DNA of 10,712 nucleotides from Baffinella frigidus. Lineage: Eukaryota; Cryptophyceae; Cryptomonadales; Baffinellaceae. The notes below the pieces were generated by a model. The model was not told where the DNA came from. It did no database searches and saw nothing but the letters and a program-made list of their open reading frames with translations. The stretch covers positions 261,578 to 272,289 of the forward strand of contig MU646896.1 of the NCBI GenBank assembly GCA_026770585.1, read 5' to 3'. Made by a program: the position numbers and the translations under genes. Shown in pieces: positions 6,269-10,712 of this stretch (the first letter of the stretch is position 1; the number at the start of each line of letters is the position of its first letter).

Positions 6269-6356
6269 GCAGAGAGAGAGATAAAGAGAGAAATAAAGAG
6301 CGATAGAGGCAGTTACAGAGATGGAGAGACAGAGACACATGACGACAAAGATAGAA

Positions 6357-6402
<46 letters not shown>

Positions 6403-6510
6403 ACAAGAGCGAGAGAGAGAGCGAGCGAGAGAGAGAAAGAAAGATAGACAAAGAGGGACACGGAGAGAGAGAGCGCAAGCGAAAGAGAAAAAAAAGATAA
6501 ATAGAAAGGG
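6269..6510. repeat. GA-rich microsatellite region
   Basis: A purine-rich strand made of (GA)n with interruptions. The purest run is about 40 bp at 6359-6399. The opposite strand reads as leucine/serine-rich low-complexity peptide in three frames. Polypurine/polypyrimidine tracts of this kind can form triplex DNA, which is general knowledge and not shown here. Confidence 0.95.
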
Positions 6511-6574
6511 AGAGCAGTGCTTCAAGTTGATTTTGGGTAGGAAGTGACTTTTATCGTCCGAGATCAAGATCGAG

Positions 6575-6632
6575 GGAGAAGGGGGTGGGTGGGGGGGGTG
6601 GGGGTGGGGGGGGGGGAGAGAGAGAGAGAGTC
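6575..6632. repeat. G-run block followed by GA repeat
   Basis: At least five runs of three or more G, including runs of 8 and 10, separated by single T residues, followed directly by (GA)n. It has clear G-quadruplex sequence potential on the plus strand. Confidence 0.85.
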
Positions 6633-6712
6633 CTTTATTCCAACACGGCTACCATGTATGCACCCCCGCAGAGGCGAGGCCCCCATATTCTTTTTGCCCT
6701 TCAAAGAGGGTT

Positions 6713-6833
6713 TACAGGGGTACCTCGCTCATAAGAACCCCCCCCCCCCCTAGGACCCCCATAGGGCCATATGCATATGCTTACTGTAGGGTCCTAGGGG
6801 GGGGCTGTTTCTTATGAGCAAGGTACCCCTGTA
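6713..6833. mobile_element. Palindromic TACAGGGG MITE, copy A
   Basis: The element begins TACAGGGGTACCTCGCTCAT and ends with its near-complement ATGAGCAAGGTACCCCTGTA. If TA is the target duplication, the inverted repeat starts CAGGGGTACC, in keeping with the TA target habit of Tc1/mariner-type elements. The whole 121 bp folds back on itself: poly-C (13) at 6738 faces poly-G at 6797, and CCTAGGACC faces GGTCCTAGG around a short ATGCATATGC centre. There is no coding capacity, so it must depend on a transposase elsewhere. Confidence 0.85.
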
Positions 6834-7005
6834 CTGCCCAGAAAGGTCTCACCCCCTGTTTGGCGCTGGTCTGACGCCCATCTAACAGCTGTAACGTGAA
6901 CACTCTTTCCCGGATTTCCTGGGAAGAAAGGCCCCGGCGGCTGCTCAGTGGGCCCGGCGATGAGTGATCCAAGAGACTACGAGCCTTGAGACGAGCCCGC
7001 CTCGG
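6834..7005. other. Spacer between MITE copies A and B
   Basis: It has no recognisable gene. A minus-strand frame gives SSQEIRERVFTLQLLDGRQ, which has normal-looking composition but no motif I know. CCCGGATTTCC...AGAAA...GGCCCC at 6908-6935 recurs at 7646-7673, beyond copy C. Confidence 0.4.
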
Positions 7006-7127
7006 TACAGGGGTACCTCGCTCATAAGAAACGCCCCACTCCCCTAGGATCACCATAGGGCCCTAGGCATAGGCCTACTGTAGGGTCCTAGGGGGGTGCG
7101 GTTTCTTCTAAGCGAGGTACCCCTGTA
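7006..7127. mobile_element. Palindromic TACAGGGG MITE, copy B
   Basis: The same 122-bp structure as copy A: TACAGGGGTACCTCGCTCAT at the left and GCGAGGTACCCCTGTA at the right. The centre is GGGCCCTAGGCATAGGCC. One arm has TCATAAGAAAC and the other GTTTCTTCTAAG, so the stem has only a few mismatches. Confidence 0.86.
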
Positions 7128-7285
7128 CAGTAGTCTGCGGGCGGGACCCGCTGGTGCTCGCACCACACTCGCCCATGTGCATGGGAGTAGAGTCGTTTAC
7201 TGAAGAGAACAGGAGCCCGCACGTGATGCGGCCTTATCCCTTGAGAGGCCATGCCGTCAAATTTGACGGCCAAAAGGTCCTTGGC

Positions 7286-7324
7286 AGGTCCTAGGACCCT
7301 ACGGTAGGGCGTATGAGCCTACTG
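7286..7324. mobile_element. Relic core of the TACAGGGG MITE family
   Basis: GGTCCTAGGACCCTACGGTAGG followed by GCGTATGAGCCTACTG matches the hairpin centre of the intact copies. Both arms are lost. About 15 bp downstream lies ATCTTCTTATAGTGGACGTGA, the motif shared with 6171-6191. Confidence 0.45.
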
Positions 7325-7463
7325 GCCACTTAAGGGATATATCTTCTTATAGTGGACGTGACCTGTGCAAAGTCACCCCGGTCATCCTACGTGGGGTAGT
7401 ATCCCCAGAGGTAGCGGCCCTCAGAAGTGGAGTTCGTTCACGACGGATCTCCTCCATTCCATC

Positions 7464-7588
7464 TACATGGGGTACCTCGCTCATAAGAAAGCCCCCCCCC
7501 CCTCAGAGACCAGCATAAGGCCCCAGGCATAGGTCTACTGTAGGGTCCTAGGGGGACGGCGGTTTCTTATGAGCGAGGTACCCCTGTA
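7464..7588. mobile_element. Palindromic TACAGGGG MITE, copy C
   Basis: 125 bp, starting TACATGGGGTACCTCGCTCA (one extra base against the family) and ending TTATGAGCGAGGTACCCCTGTA in two recognisable blocks. The C-run (12) and CCTAGG core are present. TA flanks both ends. Confidence 0.85.
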
Positions 7589-7714
7589 GGCCCTCTTCAA
7601 CTGATTTGCATCTACCCAATTAAAAGCGACCGCTGCCCCCCCCCCCCCGGATTTCCGGGGGAGAAATCGGCCCATACAAATGACCCCCGTAGACATTGCA
7701 CCTCACTTCGGATT

Positions 7715-7746
7715 AACCCACCGAAGTCACCTGACTTCGGTGGGTT
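7715..7746. repeat. Perfect 15-bp inverted repeat, 2-nt loop
   Basis: AACCCACCGAAGTCA (7715-7729) and TGACTTCGGTGGGTT (7732-7746) are exact complements. ACTTCGG also occurs just before (7704) and just after (7753), so the motif is repeated locally four times in two orientations. Confidence 0.93.
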
Positions 7747-7842
7747 CCTAACTTCGGTGTTCCCCGAAAGTCACCAGCGGGAATACGCCATGCGTCGCCA
7801 TGACTGTCACGTGGTTGGCGTACGGCACGTCTTCCTGCTTAG

Positions 7843-7912
7843 GGTTCAGGGTTTAGGGTTTAGGGTTCGGTTGGCAGGATAGGGCGTCAGTTGGCAGGAA
7901 AGGGCGCGATTA
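7843..7912. repeat. Short TTTAGGG tract joined to two GGCAGGATAGGGCG minisatellite units
   Basis: Three or four TTTAGGG-like heptamers run directly into TTGGCAGGATAGGGCGTCAG and a second, mutated unit. This is the first, minimal block of the minisatellite expanded at 8574-8650 and 9013-9336, and it shows the same association with telomere-like heptamers. Confidence 0.8.
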
Positions 7913-7946
7913 CAAGGGCAGCAGGCATCGAGACGGTGGTGGCAGG

Positions 7947-8090
7947 GATCTCATACAGAAACACTTATAATCAACTGAATTTCAATCAAAATTACTAGAC
8001 GTTTCCTTCAATATTATTATCAAAGATTGTTCTGTATGGTAAATTTCATTGAATCCAGTTTGTAAATTTCAAGTGTTTTCGTATGAGATC
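7947..8090. mobile_element. AT-rich MITE with 20-bp terminal inverted repeats
   Basis: The left end GATCTCATACAGAAACACTT and right end (reverse complement GATCTCATACGAAAACACTT) match at 18 of 20 positions. Pairing continues more loosely inward (CAACTGAATTTCAAT with AAACTGGATTCAAT), so the whole 144 bp is a foldback. It is markedly AT-rich against GC-rich flanks. GTGGCAGG (7939-7946) and GTGGCACA (8091-8098) abut the ends and agree at 6 of 8 positions, a possible 8-bp target duplication as made by hAT elements. There is no coding capacity. Confidence 0.78.
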
Positions 8091-8180
8091 GTGGCACACA
8101 GGTACCTGGCAGCTCGTCGAATAGACTGAAACATAGCTAGGTGACTCATAACCTGACGCACCTCAAGGAGTAAGGCCTAA

Positions 8181-8472
8181 GTAGGTCCTGTTTCCAGAGT
8201 AATAAATAATAAGAAGAAGCACACGAAAAAGAAGAAGACAAAAAGCCACCACCCCTTCCCCCTAGGACCACCGTAGGGCCCTAGGCATAGGCCTACTGTA
8301 GGGTCCCCTATGTAGGTCCTGTTTCCAGAGTAATAAATAAGAAGAAGCAGACGAAAAAGAAGAAGATAAAAAGCCACCACCCCTTCCCCCTAGGACCACC
8401 GTAGGGCCCTAGGCATAGGCCTACTGTAGGGTCCTAGGGGGGGCGGTTTCTTATGAGCGAGGTACCCCTGTA
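8181..8472. mobile_element. Rearranged MITE: tandem duplicated left half, normal right end
   Basis: A 131-bp unit starting GTAGGTCCTGTTTCCAGAGT (8181-8311) is repeated at 8312 onward (3 bp shorter in the AATAAATAA part). Each unit includes the family core CCTAGGACCACCGTAGGGCC. Only the second continues into the normal right arm GGTTTCTTATGAGCGAGGTA CCCCTGTA, ending at 8472. The usual left arm (CAGGGGTACCTCGC) is replaced by purine-rich sequence with AAGAAGAAG runs. The replacement sequence has a third relative at 10558-10605. CTCATAACCTG lies on both sides (8146 and 8478). Confidence 0.72.
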
Positions 8473-8527
8473 GGGAACTCATAACCTGGCAGCTCGTCGT
8501 TGTCGCCAGCTGATGCATCGCCTCGGT

Positions 8528-8681
8528 GATCTCGTCCAAACTCGTGTCTGCGCGTGCTGCTGTGGGGTTTCGGGTCAGTTGGCACAGGATAGGGCGTCAG
8601 TTGGCAGGATAGGGCGTCAGTTGGCAGGATAGGGCGTCAGTTGGCAGGATCTCGTCCAAACTCGTGTCTGCGCGTGCTGCT
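8528..8681. repeat. 34-bp direct repeats bracketing a minisatellite block
   Basis: GATCTCGTCCAAACTCGTGT plus the next 14 bases is identical at 8528-8561 and 8648-8681, exactly 120 bp apart. Between them lie three units of the TTGGCA(CA)GGATAGGGCGTCAG minisatellite (8574-8647). The last unit is cut at GGCAGGAT, where it meets the second repeat copy, suggesting the duplication joined through the shared GGAT/GAT bases. Confidence 0.92.
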
Positions 8682-8685
8682 TTCG

Positions 8686-8900
8686 GGTGTAAGGTTTGGA
8701 GTTTGGGGTTTGGGGTTTAGGGTTTGGGGTCTAGGGTTTGGGGTTTGGGGGTTTGGGGTTTGGGGTGAGGGGTGAGGGGTGAAGGGTGAGGGGTGAGGGG
8801 TGAGAGGTGAGGGGTGAGGGGTGAGGGGTGAGGGGTGAGGGGTGAGGGGCGAGAGATTTGGAGGTGAGGGTCAGGGTTTAGGGTTTAGGGTTTGTGCCAC
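8686..8900. repeat. Heptamer array: TTTGGGG/TTTAGGG around a GGGGTGA block
   Basis: TTTGGGG and TTTAGGG units at 8695-8765 are followed by about 13 units of GGGGTGA (8763-8852) and then TTTAGGG again. All have 7-bp period, so the GGGGTGA block is plausibly a homogenised variant of the telomere-like heptamer. Confidence 0.9.
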
Positions 8901-9012
8901 AAGACCTCACGCTTTCCGGCGCTTTCCCAGAAAGATGACTAACCACTCGAGGCTGACCGTGGCCTTTTCTTAATGGTGGGGTTTACGCCCGCGTCCAGGA
9001 TGTGTATGGGAA
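8901..9012. other. Unassigned non-repetitive spacer
   Basis: About 110 bp of single-copy sequence between the heptamer array and the minisatellite. On minus, CACATCCTGGACGCGGGCGT resembles the codons for ILDASGR in the protease exon at 2954-3165, but only over some 15 bp, which is too short to call a second copy. Confidence 0.4.
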
Positions 9013-9336
9013 TTGGGCAGGATAGGGCGTCAGTTGGCACAGGATAGGCCGTCAGTTGACACATGATAGGGCGTCAGTTGGCAGGATAGGGCGTCAGTTG
9101 GCACATAATAGAGCGTCAGTTGGCAGGATAGGGCGACAGTTTGGCAGGATAGGGCGTCAGTTGGCATGGGATAGGGCGTCATTTGGCAGGATAGGGCGTC
9201 AGTTGGCACAGGACAGGGCGTCGGTGGGCAGGACAGGGCGACAGCTTGGCAGGATAGGGCGTCAGTTGGCACAGGATAGGGCGTCAGTTGGCACAGGATA
9301 GGGCGTCAGTTGGCAGGATGGGGCGGCAGTTGGCAC
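9013..9336. repeat. 20/22-bp minisatellite, about 15 units
   Basis: The short unit is TTGGCAGGATAGGGCGTCAG (20 bp). The long unit has CA inserted after GGCA (22 bp). Short and long types are interspersed, often alternating, and two units carry an extra T/C (21 bp). Because 20+22 is divisible by three, open frames run through on both strands as 14-residue peptide repeats. I regard these as a by-product. Confidence 0.95.
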
Positions 9337-9399
9337 CGTGTGACACTGCGACGCCGTGGCCAGTCATGTTACATCTGTCGCTCGCGTCCCCCACTGACC

Positions 9400-9718
9400 T
9401 GGTTTAGTGTTGAGTGTTTAGTGTTGAGTGTTGAGTGTTTGGGGTTTAGTGTTTAGTGTTTTTGGGTTTGGGGTTTAGGGTTTAGGGTTCAGGGTTTAGG
9501 GTTAGGGTTTAGGGTTTAGGGTTTAGGGTTTAAGGTTTAGGGTTAAGGGTTGAGGGTTTAGAGTTGAGGGTTCAGGGTTTAGGGTTTAGGGGTTTAGGGT
9601 TTAGGGTTTAGGGTTTAGGGTTTAGGGTTTAGGGTCCAGGGTTCAGGGTTCATGGTTGAGGGGTTAGGGTTCAGGAGTTGTAGTTTAGGGGTGAGAGCTT
9701 AGGGTTCAGGTTGAGGGC
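9400..9718. repeat. TTTAGGG telomere-like array with TGAGTGTT block
   Basis: It starts with TTTAGTG/TTGAGTG heptamers, becomes TTTAGGG (near-perfect at 9585-9632) and decays to TTCAGGG, TTGAGGG and similar units at the right. The G-rich strand is on plus. Confidence 0.93.
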
Positions 9719-9729
9719 GTCAGCCCATG

Positions 9730-10023
9730 GGATGTCGCCCTGGGCCCTGGGCCCTGGACCCTGGACCCTTGACCCTGGACCCTGGACCCTGGACCCTGGA
9801 CCCTGGACCCTGGACTCTAGACCCTAGACCCTGAACTCTGAACCGGTTCAGGGTTTATGGTTTAGGGGTTGGTGTTCGGGGTGCAGGGTTCATGGCTTTT
9901 CTGCAGGATACGTTCCGGTGTCCGCCTATGGTGGGAGTTAAAAGAACCTACAGGACCTAAAGGGTTGCGGGCGACAGACCAAGGGTTGTCGACCACCATT
10001 CGGCAAGTCTTGGTGGTGTGGTA
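9730..10023. repeat. Local duplication, unit 1 (CCCTGGA array, strand switch, unique tail)
   Basis: It begins GGATGTCGCCCTGG, followed by a CCCTGGA heptamer array (9738-9817), C-strand telomere-like units, the palindrome CTGAACCGGTTCAG (9838-9851), G-strand units, then a ~130-bp unique tail ending in TTGTCGACCACCATTCGGCA AGTCTTGG. The same order is repeated in 10024-10182, so this is a segmental tandem duplication. Confidence 0.85.
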
Positions 10024-10182
10024 GGATGTTGCCCTGGACCCTGGACCCTGGACCCTGGACAGTGAACCCTGAACCCTGAACCGGTTTCGGGTTTCGGGTT
10101 TAGGGGTTGGGGTTCGGGGTGCAGGGTTGCGGGCGACCATGGCTTGTCGACCACAATTCGGCAAGTCTTGGTAGTGTGATAG
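10024..10182. repeat. Local duplication, unit 2 (internally deleted)
   Basis: It begins GGATGTTGCCCTGG, with four CCCTGGA units instead of about a dozen, then GAACCCTGAACCGGTTTCGG, G-strand heptamers, then GGGTTGCGGGCGACCATGG and TTGTCGACCACAATTCGGCA AGTCTTGG. Relative to unit 1 it lacks about 75 bp between GCAGGG and TTGCGGGCGAC. Differences in the shared tail are few (for example CCATTCGG/CAATTCGG), so the duplication is not very old. Confidence 0.85.
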
Positions 10183-10252
10183 AAGAACGCCACCAACGTG
10201 GGCGCGCGCACCTGCGATTTCCACCATTACCGTAAGCCCACGCAGCGCTGGA

Positions 10253-10370
10253 GTGGGGGGTATTCAAAAGTCATTTTTGGAGGGAAAACGGTATTCAAAA
10301 GTCAATTTTCAGCGGAAAACGGCTCCAAGATCGCGCCAATGGCTCCAAGAACGCTCCTGGAATACCCCAC
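10253..10370. repeat. Small element with inverted ends and a 31-bp tandem pair
   Basis: GTGGGGGGTATTC (10253-10265) and GAATACCCCAC (10360-10370) are inverted repeats, the left with two extra G. Inside, GGTATTCAAAAGTCA(T/A)TTTT... occurs twice in exact tandem (10259-10289 and 10290-10320, 31 bp each, 5 differences), then GGCTCCAAGA occurs twice (10321, 10341). A short plus-strand frame crosses it (FKSQFSAENGSKIAPMAP) without a recognisable domain. Confidence 0.7.
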
Positions 10371-10618
10371 CCAAGAGCGTGGCGTGGTAACGCAGGTTCC
10401 ACTTTTGCTTTGAGACGTTCTCCTCTCGACGTTTGTCTCGGTGGGCAGCGCTCTTAACGAGAACAACCACTATACAAAAAGGTGCGTCATTCCCGAGGCG
10501 GGCCCGTTCCTTCAGGCGCATAGACTATTGTATCACTCGACTCAAGAATTAAGGGCCTATGTAGGACCTGTATCGAGAGTTATAAAGAAGAAAAGAAGAA
10601 GCGCACCTCTGCGCGTGG
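10371..10618. other. Unassigned region with a relic of the 8181 element left end
   Basis: There is no recognisable gene. TATGTAGGACCTGTATCGAGAG TTATAAAGAAG at 10558-10590 is a diverged relative of GTAGGTCCTGTTTCCAGAGTAATAAATAAGAAG at 8181 and 8312 (written here only for its start), showing that this sequence is a dispersed element end. Confidence 0.5.
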
Positions 10619-10712
10619 TCCACTTAGCGCGGTTGGTCCACTTAGTGCAGTGTGTCCACTTAGCGCGGTTGGTCCACTTAGTGCAGTGTGTCCACTTAGC
10701 GCGGTTGGTCCA
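10619..10712. repeat. Satellite with 36-bp higher-order unit (two alternating 18-mers)
   Basis: TCCACTTAGCGCGGTTGG and TCCACTTAGTGCAGTGTG alternate strictly: five 18-bp units plus TCCA before the window ends. The two share TCCACTTAG and differ in the second half. Copies of each type are identical to one another, so the 36-bp pair is the unit being amplified. The array continues beyond the window. Confidence 0.95.

Noticed and set aside
6167-6567. Minus-strand Leu/Ser-rich frames resembling membrane proteins
   Set aside because: They are translations of the (GA)n microsatellite in three overlapping frames. Hydrophobicity comes from CTCTCT codons only.
8177-8380. Minus-strand frame with duplicated FVFFFF hydrophobic segments
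   Set aside because: It lies within the tandemly duplicated MITE unit and arises from AAGAAGAAG purine runs on plus. It is not a membrane protein.
8975-9010. Second copy of the protease exon (ILDA-like codons on minus)
   Set aside because: Similarity covers only about 15 bp, without the diagnostic CAGSL or WVLTAG residues.
9030-9301. Open frames on both strands giving 14-residue repeat proteins
   Set aside because: They coincide exactly with the 20/22-bp minisatellite, and both strands are open because 42 bp is divisible by three. There is no start context, domain or flanking coding sequence.
9013-9336. CRISPR array
   Set aside because: Units are directly tandem with no unique spacers, and the genome context is eukaryotic. 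The same applies to 10619-10712.

Overview
This window is eukaryotic nuclear DNA, repeat-rich and intergenic in character. It shows no operons, no long ORFs and no bacterial gene structure. It carries long (CA)n, (CTCA)n, (GA)n and (CT)n microsatellites. Many tracts of the heptamer TTTAGGG/CCCTAAA, the plant/green-alga/alveolate-type telomere repeat, are scattered through the interior. It also holds several families of short foldback elements and decayed coding fragments with spliceosomal-type introns. This suggests a repeat-laden protist or algal genome, for example a prasinophyte-like green alga or an alveolate. The lineage is an inference. I did not find a dinoflagellate spliced leader, a tRNA or an rRNA that would settle it.

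Layout. 1-280 is a compound CA microsatellite. 357-505 is a degenerate foldback copy, followed by GA repeats. 874-1000 may be a small Cys-rich coding remnant. 1121-1254 is the first copy of a dispersed repeat that carries a hairpin; the second is at 4960-5112, and their stems covary. 1753-1905 is an AT-rich foldback element. From about 3165 down to 2015 on the minus strand lies the best gene call: a broken, intron-containing trypsin-like (S1A) serine protease homologue. Its first recognised intron is made of TTTAGGG-type repeats and its second of a GA microsatellite. 3166-4370 is mostly unassigned, with two clean hairpins and a short direct repeat. 4375-4930 is unusually dense in palindromes built on GTAC and GAGCTC.

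5283-5912 is a degenerate CCCTAAA tract. 6250-6632 is GA- and G-rich. 6713-8472 holds at least three complete copies and one rearranged copy of a ~122-bp, almost wholly palindromic MITE (TA-flanked, ends CAGGGGTACC), plus an unrelated AT-rich MITE at 7947-8090. 8579-9336 contains two blocks of a 20/22-bp minisatellite and a heptamer array. 8686-10128 is dominated by telomere-like heptamers in both orientations, with a local duplication whose strand switch falls on AACCGGTT. The right edge enters an 18+18 bp higher-order satellite that continues outside the window.

There is no sign of genes working together. The only inferred protein-coding locus is the protease homologue. As read here it lacks the catalytic His and Asp, and I see no GDSGG segment, so it is either a pseudoprotease or, more likely given an apparent frame break, a pseudogene.
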